Below, in pieces: positions 8,288 to 17,858 of a stretch of 64,000 bases of DNA. The position numbers and the translations under genes are program-made. Position 1 is the first letter of the stretch; each line of letters begins with the position of its first letter. Below the pieces are notes generated by a model. It made no database searches. It was not told the DNA's origin and saw nothing but the letters and a program-made list of their open reading frames with translations. Origin of the DNA: Sphingobacteriaceae bacterium GW460-11-11-14-LB5 (lineage in GTDB: Bacteria > Bacteroidota > Bacteroidia > Sphingobacteriales > Sphingobacteriaceae); contig CP021237.1 in the NCBI GenBank assembly GCA_002151545.1, positions 4,960,001 through 5,024,000 on the forward strand, read 5' to 3'.

Positions 8288-9595
8288 TTATTGTTTCAAT
8301 TTCGGAATCCTTGTTGGGGTATCTTTTCCATTTACAATGCTCGTTGCGCTCTTGGCAATCGCTTTAATGGTAGAAAGGATATTTTCTACGTCTAAAGAAC
8401 TGTATTCATCTTTCACACTGTGGTAGAGTTTATCGATATCAATTTTATCGGTACTAATGGTATGCGCCGGAACACCTAAAGCAGCCAACGTTGCGTTATC
8501 ACTTCTATAGAATAAATTTTGATCCGGATAGGGATCTGGGTGGAAAGTAAATTCAGTTCCCGCTAAGTTTTTCTGCAAAATCTTCCCAAAATCAGATCTT
8601 TCATAACCTGTAATAAAGGCAGTATTCTTGCCAAATTTCGAATCCTTACCAATCATCTCAATATTGAACATGGCCACTACATCATCAGGATTTAGTTTCT
8701 CAGAAAAATATTTTGCCCCAAAACCACCGATTTCTTCAGCGGTAAAGGCCACGAAGATTAAAGTACGCTCATTGTTTTTCTGCGCTTTGTAATACTTGGC
8801 CAGGGCAATCATAGCCGTTGTACCCGAGGCATCATCGTCTGCACCATTGGCAATGCTATCGCCATCAACACTTTTTAAAAAGCCTAAATGATCGTAATGG
8901 CCTGAGAAAACCACAATTTCTTTCGCTTTTGATTTACCTGGAATTACCCCTGCAACATTAAATAAAGGCATTTTATCTACCTTACTTTTAATTGTTGCGG
9001 AAAAATCTGTTGCCGCATCTTTACCCAAAACAAAAACCTGCACAGCGCTTGTCGTTGCCTTAACATCTTTCTCATCAACAGTTGCCGGTTTGCCAAAATA
9101 ACTGCTGTAACGCTTAAACAGATCAGCAAATTTACTGTCAACCAGAACGATCTGGTTTTTTTCAACACTCATCATTGCCCTGAGTTGAGGCACAAATGCT
9201 TTTTCGGGATCTAACTTAACAACTGTAGTATTCGACTTATCGAGTGTAACGCTTGCTGAAGTTACGCCTGAAATAATTAAATTTTCCGGGGCAACTTCCT
9301 GTCCGTCTATCTTAACACTTGTAGTCTGATTGGTAACCTGGTATTTGTTAAAGGTTTGGCGGAAAGTTTTCTCGCCGGTTAAAGGCTTTAAACCGATTTT
9401 TTTAAATTCAGATTCGATAAAAGTGGCTGCTTTATCAATACCGGGTGTAAAGGTTGCACGCCCCTGCATATCATCAGCACTTAAGGTTTTAATCAGGTGG
9501 TCGGTGTATTCGCGTGTGATGATTTTATCTATGTTTTGCGCTTTAAGCTGCAAACTTGCCATCCCGACAAGGGTAAAAAGGAATATTTTTTTCAT
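8288..9595 (-). CDS. M28 family zinc aminopeptidase, secreted
   Basis: A 435-residue peptidase with signal peptide (MKKIFLFTLVGMASLQLKAQ), so periplasmic or exported. Residues of the di-zinc M28 site are visible in order: SGHYDHLG (His), NGADDDASGT (bridging Asp), FTAEEIGG (catalytic Glu pair), NIEMIGK (Glu in place of the frequent Asp), and VPAHTIST (last His). Between the signal and the catalytic domain lies about 200 residues that resemble the inserted PA-like region of such enzymes. It should remove N-terminal residues from peptides. It is a single-gene unit, convergent with carB. The fold assignment is firm; the substrate preference is unknown. Confidence 0.93.
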   Translation of the reverse strand: MKKIFLFTLVGMASLQLKAQNIDKIITREYTDHLIKTLSADDMQGRATFTPGIDKAATFIESEFKKIGLKPLTGEKTFRQTFNKYQVTNQTTSVKIDGQEVAPENLIISGVTSASVTLDKSNTTVVKLDPEKAFVPQLRAMMSVEKNQIVLVDSKFADLFKRYSSYFGKPATVDEKDVKATTSAVQVFVLGKDAATDFSATIKSKVDKMPLFNVAGVIPGKSKAKEIVVFSGHYDHLGFLKSVDGDSIANGADDDASGTTAMIALAKYYKAQKNNERTLIFVAFTAEEIGGFGAKYFSEKLNPDDVVAMFNIEMIGKDSKFGKNTAFITGYERSDFGKILQKNLAGTEFTFHPDPYPDQNLFYRSDNATLAALGVPAHTISTDKIDIDKLYHSVKDEYSSLDVENILSTIKAIAKSATSIVNGKDTPTRIPKLKQ

Positions 9596-9846
9596 ATAAT
9601 AAGTTATAACGGGTTCAATTTAGGAAAAATTAAGGTTTTTGCCCGGTAGTTCCGGATTTTTTGCCTGATGGCTTGTTGGTTGATGGTTGTTAGTTAATGG
9701 TTTGATCGTTCATGGTTGATAGCCATAGCTTGATAATGGTTCCGGTTTGTATTTTATTTAACCTTCAAACCTTTCCACATTACAATTTAGATCATGATCG
9801 ATGAACTGTTCGCTCCATCATCCCTCTTCTATTACACATCTTCCAT

Positions 9847-10971
9847 CTACTCTCCGTCCCAATCGTATTTTTCGAGATCGCGGTAAGCTTTTCCTTTTAT
9901 AATTTCCTTCTTTTTTGACGATTCGGAATCGACCCTGGTTTCGTGAATATTATCGGCCACTTCGAAATGGAAATCCCTATCCTTTTTAGAATGATAAATC
10001 GATACTTCGTCCCCATCCGCGATAGCATAATCATAAGGTCCCCGTGCACTCATCAGTTTTACAAACACAGGTAAACATTCAAAAAAGATAAACAGCAGGC
10101 CGATAAAAGTAACGGCAATTGCGGTATTGTTATCCCGTGTACCATCAACATTAAATTTAAGTTGACCTAATGCCCAGTTCCGGTCGGCAAAACCAGCAAT
10201 ATCCGATAAACTGTCTAACTGTTTTTTAGTATACAGCTTCTCGGTAAACAGTCCATCAAATTCCTTGCGTTTGTCGACAAAAGCTTCCGATTTATTGATG
10301 TTGGCTTTTAGCGAATCTAATTCTGCAGTGCGCTGCGCAATTTCGGCTTCCTTACGTTTAGCATATGGGCCATAGCCCATTACACCTGATGTTTCGGTGG
10401 TTTTGTTGCCAAAAATCTCGAAATTAAGCTTTTGCCTATCTGCTTTAATGCCTTTTTCAAGCGAATCTCGCGTGGCTTTCTGTTGATTTAACCGGCCAAA
10501 TTCTACCTGGTATTTTTTCTCAAAAGCTTTGTTCAGGGTATCAATTTTAGAACGTTGACCATTCAAATAACTAACTTTTAGGCGCTCTTTAATTTCTTTA
10601 TCGAAAATTTTGAGTTCTATGGGTCTCGAAATCACCAAACCAATCATAATGGCCAACAGGATACGCGGTGTAGCCTGTAACAATTGTTTATTGGTACTGG
10701 CGCTTTTGTTAATGCTCGATACGATATAACGGTCCATATTAAAGATGGCCGCCCCCCATAAAAAGCCGAAAACAATGGCAAAAATTACCGCCAGATCATC
10801 ACCCTTAAACACAAAATACATGGCGTACCCCCCTGAAAGGGCTGCAAACAGGCCTGTAAAGAAGATGGTGGCGCCAATGCCAGTATATTTATTTTGTTCT
10901 GAAGGATACTTTTCCAGTGTCGGGATGTGAGCGCCAGAGCAAAACCAAAAGAAACGGTTCAGTTTGTCCAT
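9847..10971 (-). CDS. DUF4407 membrane protein
   Basis: A 374-residue inner-membrane protein recognised as DUF4407. The N-terminus reads FFWFCSGAHIPTL, typical of the family. Two hydrophobic segments follow at about residues 30-52 and 58-76, a third near 104-120, then a long charged, helical, probably coiled-coil stretch (about 125-260) and a fourth segment near 283-305 (AIAVTFIGLLFIFFECLPV). The C-terminal ~70 residues are acidic and soluble. The role of the family is not known. It stands alone; the 251-bp gap downstream contains only TGGTTGATGG-like low-complexity words. Confidence 0.85.
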   Translation of the reverse strand: MDKLNRFFWFCSGAHIPTLEKYPSEQNKYTGIGATIFFTGLFAALSGGYAMYFVFKGDDLAVIFAIVFGFLWGAAIFNMDRYIVSSINKSASTNKQLLQATPRILLAIMIGLVISRPIELKIFDKEIKERLKVSYLNGQRSKIDTLNKAFEKKYQVEFGRLNQQKATRDSLEKGIKADRQKLNFEIFGNKTTETSGVMGYGPYAKRKEAEIAQRTAELDSLKANINKSEAFVDKRKEFDGLFTEKLYTKKQLDSLSDIAGFADRNWALGQLKFNVDGTRDNNTAIAVTFIGLLFIFFECLPVFVKLMSARGPYDYAIADGDEVSIYHSKKDRDFHFEVADNIHETRVDSESSKKKEIIKGKAYRDLEKYDWDGE

Positions 10972-11071
10972 TTGTAACTATTTATAATTAAACGCCTAAG
11001 GGTTAAAGTTGTTACAGTTTTGCACAAAATTTATGGCATTTTTTTGATGGGGAGCGTAAATTTGATTTTCC

Positions 11072-11079
11072 TATATTTG
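11072..11079 (+). promoter_or_regulatory. -7 promoter box of the rhodanese gene
   Basis: TATATTTG fits TAnnTTTG and lies 20 nt before the ATG at 11099. Confidence 0.45.
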
Positions 11080-11098
11080 CATAAATACATTTAATAAA

Positions 11099-11416
11099 AT
11101 GAAAGAAATATCGGTACAAGAACTAAAAGAGAAAATCGATAACAAAGAAGATTTTCAATTGATTGATGTTCGTGAAACATTCGAATATGAGGTTTCCAAT
11201 CTTGAAGGTGAGAATATCCCTTTAGGTGGAATTTTAATTGAGGCTGATAAGGTTGCGAAAGATAAGCCAGTAATTATTCAGTGCCGCAGTGGAAAAAGAA
11301 GCGCAGCAGCAGTAATGCAGTTGGAGCAACAATATGGATTCGATAATCTTTATAACTTAAAAGGCGGTATTTTAGCCTGGCAAGAGGCTTTCGATCCAAG
11401 TATGCCAGTATATTAA
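11099..11416 (+). CDS. Single-domain rhodanese-like protein
   Basis: A 105-residue rhodanese fold protein without signal peptide, so cytoplasmic. The CH2A-type start is QLIDVRETFEYEVSN; the active-site loop is IIQCRSGKRSA with the catalytic cysteine near residue 61, followed by LYNLKGGILAW. Such proteins carry persulfide sulfur or transfer it to thiophilic acceptors; the partner here is unknown. It stands alone with its own promoter. The loop CRSGKR is of the thiosulfate sulfurtransferase GlpE/PspE type rather than phosphatase-like. Confidence 0.92.
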   Translation: MKEISVQELKEKIDNKEDFQLIDVRETFEYEVSNLEGENIPLGGILIEADKVAKDKPVIIQCRSGKRSAAAVMQLEQQYGFDNLYNLKGGILAWQEAFDPSMPVY

Positions 11417-11436
11417 TAATAACCAATAAACAAATT

Positions 11437-11507
11437 CCAATTATCAAACTGCAACCGCTGAAATGAATCGTAAGTATTCCTTTTCCACACAAGGGTTTGA
11501 TAATTGG
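11437..11507. repeat. Inverted repeat between rhodanese gene and next small gene
   Basis: CCAATTATCAAAC (11437-11449) and its exact complement (11495-11507), with flanking AATAACCA/TGGTTATT words extending the symmetry imperfectly. It may end the rhodanese transcript but lacks a clear T-run. Confidence 0.6.
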
Positions 11508-11562
11508 TTATTGCAATTTGGTTATTAATTAGTCCATTCTATTATAAGATAAATTCCTCATT

Positions 11563-11760
11563 GTGGGTAAAAAATTTGCTTTAAATATCTTCTATAACTT
11601 AGCCATTATCCTTTCTATTTTCGGATTGGTGTGGTGTTATAACAATGCTAAATATCTTCCGGCTGGCTTTTTGGTCGGCACAACAGCTTGTTTGTTCTAC
11701 TTTAAGTATCAACTGACTAAAGACATCAGGAAAAGCTTTAAAGAAAAAGATCCGAAGTAA
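11563..11760 (+). CDS. Small two-helix membrane protein (DUF6358-like)
   Basis: A 65-residue protein with a GTG start, two hydrophobic helices (about residues 7-25 and 32-47: LAIILSIFGLVWC and AGFLVGTTACLFYF) and a lysine-rich tail. It resembles small Sphingobacteriaceae proteins grouped as DUF6358, but this is from memory of the family pattern only. Its last 23 bases overlap the end of the convergent dipeptide epimerase gene. No function can be assigned. Confidence 0.6.
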   Translation: MGKKFALNIFYNLAIILSIFGLVWCYNNAKYLPAGFLVGTTACLFYFKYQLTKDIRKSFKEKDPK

Positions 11761-12775
11761 TACCCTCCAGCCCTAAACCGGGCAGGTCTTTTAAAATATA
11801 CTTGCCGTTTTCGAATGCTGGATCAGTAAAGGGATTATTCTTCGTGAGCCATGGCCCATCCAAATCGGCCCAGTTACACAATGGCGCCAAAGCAGCTGCC
11901 GCTAAAGTAGCACAACTGGTTTCGCTCATACAGCCAATCAGCACTTTCATCCCAAAAGAACGGGCTTTTAAAATCATCTGATGCCCTTCGTACATGCCGC
12001 AGCTTTTCATCAGTTTTACGTTAATACCATGATAAGCGCCTTTCAGTTTGTCCATGTCGGCTAAACGCTGAACGGCCTCGTCTGCCAGCAAAGGAATCGG
12101 ACTACGCTCGGTTAGCCAGGCATTTCCATCGAGGTTATTTTTATCCATAGGCTGCTCGATTAATACCACGCCCTGGTTATGCAGCCAATAAATTAAATCA
12201 ATCGCTTTAATCTTATCTGCCCAGCCCTGGTTCGCATCCACATATAAGGGTACACTGGTCATGCTCCTGATGGTTTCGATAATTTCCTGGTCGTTATCCC
12301 GCCCCAGTTTAACTTTGATCACTTTAAAAGCTTCGGCATCTTTCAGTTTTTCTCGGATTACCTCAGGGGTATCAATCCCAATGGTATAAGAAGTGACCGG
12401 CATTTTAGCTGGATCGGCACCGTAAATTTCATAACAGGGTTTGTTTAACAGCTTCCCCTGAATATCGTTAAGGGCAATATCTATCGCGGCTTTAATGGCC
12501 GGCTGGCCGGGAGCGAGACGGTCCAGATAGGCAATAATTTCTTCGAAATCGAAGGGATATTGGATTTTATCCCAATCTACAAGGCTCAGAAAAGCCGCCG
12601 CACTTTCGTAGCTCTCGCCCATATAAGGTACCATAGAGGCCTCCCCATAACCTGTTACCCCTTGGTGCTCCACCTTTAACAACATTAAGGGGGTACTGGT
12701 ACGGGTAAATTTCGAGATCGAAAAAGGATGTTTTAATTCTAATTCAAATTGCCTGCAACTAATCTTCATTATCAA
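11738..12775 (-). CDS. Dipeptide epimerase (L-Ala-D/L-Glu epimerase type)
   Basis: A cytoplasmic enolase-superfamily enzyme of the muconate-lactonising subgroup, 345 residues. The catalytic lysine pair lies in VIKVKLGRD; the metal ligands are in YVDANQGW (Asp), LIEQPM (Glu) and LADEAVQ (Asp); the second catalytic lysine is in NVKLMKSCG. This pattern is that of L-Ala-D/L-Glu epimerases, which recycle murein peptides or racemise other dipeptides. The start could be the ATG at 12775 or the in-phase ATG two codons later (MKISCRQ). Its 3' end overlaps that of the preceding small membrane protein gene. Confidence 0.88.
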   Translation of the reverse strand: MIMKISCRQFELELKHPFSISKFTRTSTPLMLLKVEHQGVTGYGEASMVPYMGESYESAAAFLSLVDWDKIQYPFDFEEIIAYLDRLAPGQPAIKAAIDIALNDIQGKLLNKPCYEIYGADPAKMPVTSYTIGIDTPEVIREKLKDAEAFKVIKVKLGRDNDQEIIETIRSMTSVPLYVDANQGWADKIKAIDLIYWLHNQGVVLIEQPMDKNNLDGNAWLTERSPIPLLADEAVQRLADMDKLKGAYHGINVKLMKSCGMYEGHQMILKARSFGMKVLIGCMSETSCATLAAAALAPLCNWADLDGPWLTKNNPFTDPAFENGKYILKDLPGLGLEGITSDLFL

Positions 12776-12815
12776 TCGTCTTCTAAATAAATAAGGTAAT
12801 TATCGTCTTACAAAT

Positions 12816-12823
12816 TATCTTTG
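12816..12823 (+). promoter_or_regulatory. -7 promoter box of the following lipoprotein gene
   Basis: TATCTTTG matches TAnnTTTG. It overlaps the first possible start codon of the frame at 12821, which rules that start out and supports the ATG at 12848. Confidence 0.55.
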
Positions 12824-12847
12824 TTTATTAACGCAACTACCAGTGCC

Positions 12848-13984
12848 ATGAAAAACATTTCAAGATTACGGTATTTTATTTATTTATCCTTAATAATTAT
12901 TGGAGGATGTACCACCGGGAAAAAAGCCTTACAAAAGGGTGATTATGATGCTTCGGTTGCCAAAGCAGTTAGCAGGCTGCAAAACTCGCCTAAAAACAGT
13001 GAAGCCATGGAAGTGTTAAAAACAGCGTATGATTTAGCACTGCAAGACCATTTACGAAAAATTGAAGAAGCTAAAATGTCTAACGATTTATTCCGATGGG
13101 AATCGGTGATGTACGATTATCAGAAAATCAATCAAATAGCCGATGATATTAACAGTTGCCCTGCCTGTTTAGCCATTGTTCCTAATCCTTCAAAATACAT
13201 CAATGAACTTGCTGACAGTAAGTATAATGCTGCCGGGGCCAGGTATAATTCGGGTTTAGGTTATTTAAGAGAAAACAACCGCCAATCGGCAAAAAAAGCC
13301 TATTACGAATTCGAGAAAACACAAAATCTTCAAGCCAATTATAAAGATGCCAAGGCTAAAATGGAGGATGCCTATTGGGCGGCAGTAACCCGGGTTGTGG
13401 TTCAGCCCATTATTGTAAACAGCGGCATGTACAAATTAAGTGCTGATTATTTCCAGCAGCAGATTGATCAGTTTATTGGAAATTACTCGAGAAATAAGTT
13501 TGTGATTTTTTATGGCGAGGCCCAGGCTACCGATCAAAAAATTGTTCCCGACCAGGTATTGAGCTTAAACTTTGACGATTTCGTGGTGGGTCAAACCTAC
13601 GTAAAAGAAAGGGTTGAAAAGTTAAAACGCGATAGCGTAGTTATTGGCGAAACCCGCCAGAAAAAACCTATTTATGGTACCGTAAAAGCCACCTTAAGTA
13701 TTTTCGAAAAGAATATATCCTCATCAGGCTTATTGGACATGAGCATTACCGACTGGAAGACTAAAAAGCTGGTACGCCAGCAAAAATTCCCTGGAACCTA
13801 TGTTTGGAGAGACAGTTGGGCAACCTATAAAGGCGATGACAGGGCTTTGAGTAAACAACAATTGGCCATTACCAGAAGGAGAGAGCAATTGCCTCCACCA
13901 CCAAGTGCTTTATTTTTAGAATTTACCAAACCCATTTATAACCAATTGGTTGATGATATCAGTTACTATTATAATAACCTGTAG
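12848..13984 (+). CDS. Probable lipoprotein with TPR-like helices
   Basis: A 378-residue exported protein. The N-terminus MKNISRLRYFIYLSLIIIGGC is a lipoprotein signal peptide with the lipidated cysteine in IIGGCTTG. The next ~130 residues are helical with TPR-like features (KKALQKGDYDASVAKAVSRL; YNSGLGYLRENNRQSAKKAYYEFEK). The C-terminal half is beta-rich and unrecognised. It likely faces the periplasm. An upstream frame extension to 12821 is excluded by the promoter. Functional assignment is not possible. Confidence 0.75.
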   Translation: MKNISRLRYFIYLSLIIIGGCTTGKKALQKGDYDASVAKAVSRLQNSPKNSEAMEVLKTAYDLALQDHLRKIEEAKMSNDLFRWESVMYDYQKINQIADDINSCPACLAIVPNPSKYINELADSKYNAAGARYNSGLGYLRENNRQSAKKAYYEFEKTQNLQANYKDAKAKMEDAYWAAVTRVVVQPIIVNSGMYKLSADYFQQQIDQFIGNYSRNKFVIFYGEAQATDQKIVPDQVLSLNFDDFVVGQTYVKERVEKLKRDSVVIGETRQKKPIYGTVKATLSIFEKNISSSGLLDMSITDWKTKKLVRQQKFPGTYVWRDSWATYKGDDRALSKQQLAITRRREQLPPPPSALFLEFTKPIYNQLVDDISYYYNNL

Positions 13985-14189
13985 ACCTCACCCTGTTAAT
14001 GGAAATGGTATAGCGATGTCTTTTGTTGAAGTAGTATCATAAGGCGATTCTCCTCAGATGCTGTCATGTTGAGCCTGTCGAAACACCTTAAAGCGTATTT
14101 AAGCAAGTCCTTCGACAAGCTCAGGATGACAATCTTTATTTACCTCTGCAAGAGTAATAGGCAAAATAAGTCAACTAACAGGGTGAGGT
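13985..14189. repeat. 205-bp element bounded by 14-bp inverted repeats
   Basis: ACCTCACCCTGTTA (13985-13998) and its exact complement (14176-14189) bound a gene-free segment. Inside is a second nested inverted repeat: GTCATGTTGAGCCTGTCGAA (14063-14082) against the complement of TTCGACAAGCTCAGGATGAC (14111-14130), 17 of 20 matching. The inner one is a dispersed word seen again around 23.9-24.2 kb. The nesting looks like a small non-coding mobile or foldback element. Confidence 0.65.
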
Positions 14190-14242
14190 GGTTGTAATCC
14201 CTGCGTTAAAATAAAATATCGGTACAAAGCACTAAAAATATA

Positions 14243-15226
14243 ATGGTTAATATTGCAGTGATGAATACCGGCTTATACAATCCTTTCCAAAACTTCGATT
14301 TTTTATACAAAATCTGCTTCTTAAGTGGCAAAACCTTTCATTCACCTGTTGTTCAGGTGCCCTTAATTCCAAAATGGTTGTTGGAACAGGCAGGTTTGAG
14401 TGGTGAAGAGCAGATCCAGTTTTTGGATGAAAGTATCCGTTCGTATAATACCTTGGTTATTCCGGTAAACAGCGAAGTAAATGAACAGTTTTTAAATCCG
14501 CTGGAGGCAAAAATCGAAGCCGCCTTTGCAAACGGTTATGATGCCGTTTCTGCATTACCAGAACTGGATCTTTTTAACTGGATCGGTAAGTTTCTATATG
14601 GCTTCGTGTATATCGAAATGCATTCGGCGCTACGTAAGGAAATGACTGCCGATGGTTTAAACATGTCGCAATCGTTAATGATGAAATTTGCCAACCTGAA
14701 TTTCATGATGCAGAACCTGTATACCAGCCTGGAGTTTGAAGATTTTTCACCATGGTCTATCACTGTCGTAAAATTAGAAAACGGAGAAACACCCTTCAGT
14801 TTCCGTGATGAGATCAACACTTTAACCTTCTCGTTAAAAATGAAGGATTTTGGTATCATCGCTTGTTTACAGGATAACGGCACCAATAAACGCTACCACC
14901 AGGATATCATTAACGAAATAAAAGGAAAAGCTTTAACCGCCGAACAGTTTGAAGAGCTGAGTGCGCGTTTTTATTATTCAGCTTACCTTTTCAATCGCCT
15001 ACCCGAATATACTTTTATGCCGGTAGAAGGCACCACTTATATCGAGGCTATGCCTTTACGTGGAAACATGACTAAACCGCTTTTTGATGTCTGGCAGCAT
15101 AAAGTATATGCCCAGGTATTGGAAAATTTCTGGAAACCCTGGGGTTATGTGGTATTCGAGATTATTAAAAACCCTGATGAACCAATGAGTTTCTTCGAGA
15201 AGCCTTTTCTCCCAAATGCGGGATAG
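14243..15226 (+). CDS. Conserved hypothetical cytoplasmic protein
   Basis: A 327-residue protein without signal peptide or membrane segment; start either the ATG at 14243 or 14261. The sequence is compositionally normal and rich in aromatic residues, for example FDFLYKICFLSGK near the start, WSITVVKLENGETPFSFRDE in the middle and NFWKPWGYVVFEII near the end. No domain is recognised. It is a single-gene unit. Codon use resembles its neighbours, so it appears native. Confidence 0.7.
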   Translation: MVNIAVMNTGLYNPFQNFDFLYKICFLSGKTFHSPVVQVPLIPKWLLEQAGLSGEEQIQFLDESIRSYNTLVIPVNSEVNEQFLNPLEAKIEAAFANGYDAVSALPELDLFNWIGKFLYGFVYIEMHSALRKEMTADGLNMSQSLMMKFANLNFMMQNLYTSLEFEDFSPWSITVVKLENGETPFSFRDEINTLTFSLKMKDFGIIACLQDNGTNKRYHQDIINEIKGKALTAEQFEELSARFYYSAYLFNRLPEYTFMPVEGTTYIEAMPLRGNMTKPLFDVWQHKVYAQVLENFWKPWGYVVFEIIKNPDEPMSFFEKPFLPNAG

Positions 15227-15468
15227 GCTTTTTTTACCATTAAGGAATTAAGAACATTAAAAAATGTACCTTAATTATCTTAACTTCTTAATGTTAGGCC
15301 CAAGACCATTTTACGTTTAAGGAATTAAGAGCATTAAGAAATAAGGAAGATTATTATCTTAAGTTTCATCATAGCCAACCTAATTGGGTATCTTAAAGCA
15401 AAAAAACATGTAGCACCTTGCATTAGGATTCCCGTTTTCACGGGAATGACGATTCGTCCAGACAGAAT

Positions 15469-16083
15469 CTACCTCCCACCAGTTAACATGGTAATAAAGT
15501 TTTGCAAAATACCCGGAACGAAAATAATCGTAAAAATCAATCCGGTTAAGGCACCGAAAAAGTGTGCATCGTGATTAATACCGTCTCTGGAGTTTCTCGA
15601 GGCATAATAGCAATAAATAAGATACAATATACCAAAAGCATAGGCTGGAATATCAAACGGTATAAAAAGTATTCTTATTGCGCTTTTAGGATTGAACAAA
15701 ATGAAACTAAAAAGCACAGCGCTAATCGCGCCAGAGGCACCCAGGCTATTATAATTGAAGTTTTCTTTGTATTTAAATATTGTTGGCAAATCGCTAAGCA
15801 CAAGTGCTATAACGTAAAGTAAACCAAACAGCCAACTCCCCATCAATTGTTCTAAAGTAAAAGCAAATGCTACGAAAGTAAACATATTGAAGAAAAGGTG
15901 CATCCAATCGCCATGAATTAAACCACTGGTAAGTACCGTCCAAACCTTATGGCCCCTTGATACACTGTAAGGATGCAGCATAAACTTGCCATAAAGCGAG
16001 TGATCGTAGAAAGCGTATAGGCTGGTAATAATGGTAAAAACGAAAATTACGGAGGCAACTGGTGCGATATTGAAGTATTCCAT
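15469..16083 (-). CDS. Rhomboid family intramembrane serine protease
   Basis: A 204-residue six-helix membrane protease. The serine motif GASG is at about residues 115-118 (nucleophile Ser117) and the catalytic His174 is in HFFGALTG. HLFFNMF carries the conserved HxxxN of the second helix, and WTVLTSGLIHGDW is the typical L1/TM2 approach. It cleaves transmembrane substrates in the inner membrane. The gene is five bases from the M14 peptidase gene upstream on the same strand and probably co-transcribed with it. Confidence 0.93.
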   Translation of the reverse strand: MEYFNIAPVASVIFVFTIITSLYAFYDHSLYGKFMLHPYSVSRGHKVWTVLTSGLIHGDWMHLFFNMFTFVAFAFTLEQLMGSWLFGLLYVIALVLSDLPTIFKYKENFNYNSLGASGAISAVLFSFILFNPKSAIRILFIPFDIPAYAFGILYLIYCYYASRNSRDGINHDAHFFGALTGLIFTIIFVPGILQNFITMLTGGR

Positions 16084-16088
16084 TAGGG

Positions 16089-17828
16089 TTATTTTAAATC
16101 AAGTTTTACGTCTGTTAGCAAACGGGCTACCGGATATCTATTGTGCGTTTTTTCGTAATAATCAGAATTTTTATACACAAAATCAAGTTGTGCAGCCGCA
16201 TTCTTCGCAAATTCAGTATCTGAAGCTTTTTTTGCCTCCAGTTTACTTCTTAATTCTGGATTATTTTTCAATAGCGCTGTTGCCGTGTCTTCAAAAACAT
16301 AAGCTGAGTAATGCTCTTTCATATCCAGAATAGAATCGAAAAAGTTCCAGTTGAAATAAGAATCAGTAGCCTGAGGCTCTAGTGTTTCTACAATATACCG
16401 GTTAACTGGCTGATCAACATAAACAACAAAATCGCCGGTATAATATTGCAGGTTTTGCTTAACCGGATTTACCTTTACAGCCGAGTGCAGGTAATGCCCC
16501 TCATATGGACGGGTTCCGGTTTTAAAATCGCCGATATAATAACTTTCTACTGCAATTTTCTGATCGGCCTTAAGTTCCCTGAGTTTAACATTATTCAGTT
16601 TAAGCAAGGCAATTACGCGGTCCCAGGCTTTTGGAATGACGTACGCAACCGGCTTCTGAACAGACAATGCAGGCTCGAATTTATTCCATTCTTTAATGGT
16701 TTTGGTGTAAGGCTTGCTTCGATCGTAATATAGACGGTCGGCTCCACTTACGGTACTGGGTTTTTGGCCAGCCTCAAAGCCTTTAAAAGTTAAGTCGTTT
16801 ACTTCGGTTTTATTGAGTTTCCACTCTAAAGGAAATTCCTTTTGTGCGGCCACAAATGCATCGGCCTTTCGTTTATTCGCGCCGATAATGCTGGCATCAC
16901 GTTCTACAAGCTGAATGTAGGTTTGCAAAAGTTTATAAGTTGCATCCACACGCAAATCGTACGATTTTAACATATGCGTTTCTGGCATAAAACCTATGGT
17001 ATTGTGCAGCGTGGTGTATCCGGTAGAATAACGTGGAGGATCTATAAACCCACTGATCCCGCTTTCTGGTGTTTCGCCTATTGAGTTTACATATGGAATC
17101 ATCGGGTACCCCATTTTCTCCATTCCGGTATATAAATCAGGCACCAATGTTTTAGTTAAATAATCAGCAAGGATCGGGTTGAGTTTATCTTTTTGTGTAG
17201 GAATAAGTGTCATTACATATTGATAATCTGCACCATTACTGGTATGCGTATCTACAAATATTTCGGGCTGCCAGGTATTAAATAGCTGTTGAAATGCCGC
17301 CGAATTTTTCGAATCGGTTTTAATGAAATCACGGTTCAGATCGAGGTTTTTGCTATTGCCCCTAAAACCATAAGCAACCGGGCCGTTCTGGTTAGCCCTT
17401 GATGTTCCGCTACGGTTAAAACTGCCATCTATATTGTAGAGGGGGATAATGCAGATGACCACGTCCTTGGGCAGTTTACCCGCTTTAAGCAGATCGCGGG
17501 CCAGCATCATCGAGGCATCTACACCCTCAGGCTCGCCCGGGTGAATGCCGTTGTTGATTAATAAAATCCTTTTATCATGCTTTCTAATCTCCGAAGGGTC
17601 AAAAACCCGGTCTCGCGATAAAACCAAAACATGCAAAGGTTTGCCAAAATCTGTATTTCCATAGCTCAACAATTTGGCCTCCGGATAGGTTTTAGCCAGG
17701 TTTTCGTAATAGGTTATGGCAGCAGTGTAGGTAGTGGTTTCAATTTTTCCACTTAATTCGAAAGGCGTTTTTTGTGCCGCAGCTTTTAACCGGATGGATA
17801 GCAAACAAAACACAAAGAATTTTTTCAT
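16089..17828 (-). CDS. M14 family zinc carboxypeptidase, secreted
   Basis: A 579-residue exported metallopeptidase with an N-terminal signal peptide (MKKFFVFCLLSIRLKAAAQ). The zinc-binding HxxE is in NNGIHPGEPEG; an arginine-rich segment NRDFIKTDSKN and the second His ligand in FVDTHTSNG follow, the usual M14 order. The last ~250 residues form an accessory region (KPVAYVIPKAWDRVI...) seen with many Bacteroidota M14 proteins. It probably trims C-terminal residues of peptides or murein stems in the periplasm. Upstream, 30 bp away, lies an outer-membrane beta-barrel gene on the same strand. Confidence 0.92.
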   Translation of the reverse strand: MKKFFVFCLLSIRLKAAAQKTPFELSGKIETTTYTAAITYYENLAKTYPEAKLLSYGNTDFGKPLHVLVLSRDRVFDPSEIRKHDKRILLINNGIHPGEPEGVDASMMLARDLLKAGKLPKDVVICIIPLYNIDGSFNRSGTSRANQNGPVAYGFRGNSKNLDLNRDFIKTDSKNSAAFQQLFNTWQPEIFVDTHTSNGADYQYVMTLIPTQKDKLNPILADYLTKTLVPDLYTGMEKMGYPMIPYVNSIGETPESGISGFIDPPRYSTGYTTLHNTIGFMPETHMLKSYDLRVDATYKLLQTYIQLVERDASIIGANKRKADAFVAAQKEFPLEWKLNKTEVNDLTFKGFEAGQKPSTVSGADRLYYDRSKPYTKTIKEWNKFEPALSVQKPVAYVIPKAWDRVIALLKLNNVKLRELKADQKIAVESYYIGDFKTGTRPYEGHYLHSAVKVNPVKQNLQYYTGDFVVYVDQPVNRYIVETLEPQATDSYFNWNFFDSILDMKEHYSAYVFEDTATALLKNNPELRSKLEAKKASDTEFAKNAAAQLDFVYKNSDYYEKTHNRYPVARLLTDVKLDLK

Positions 17829-17858
17829 GCCTTAAATCTAAGAAATGAAATGCGCTTA

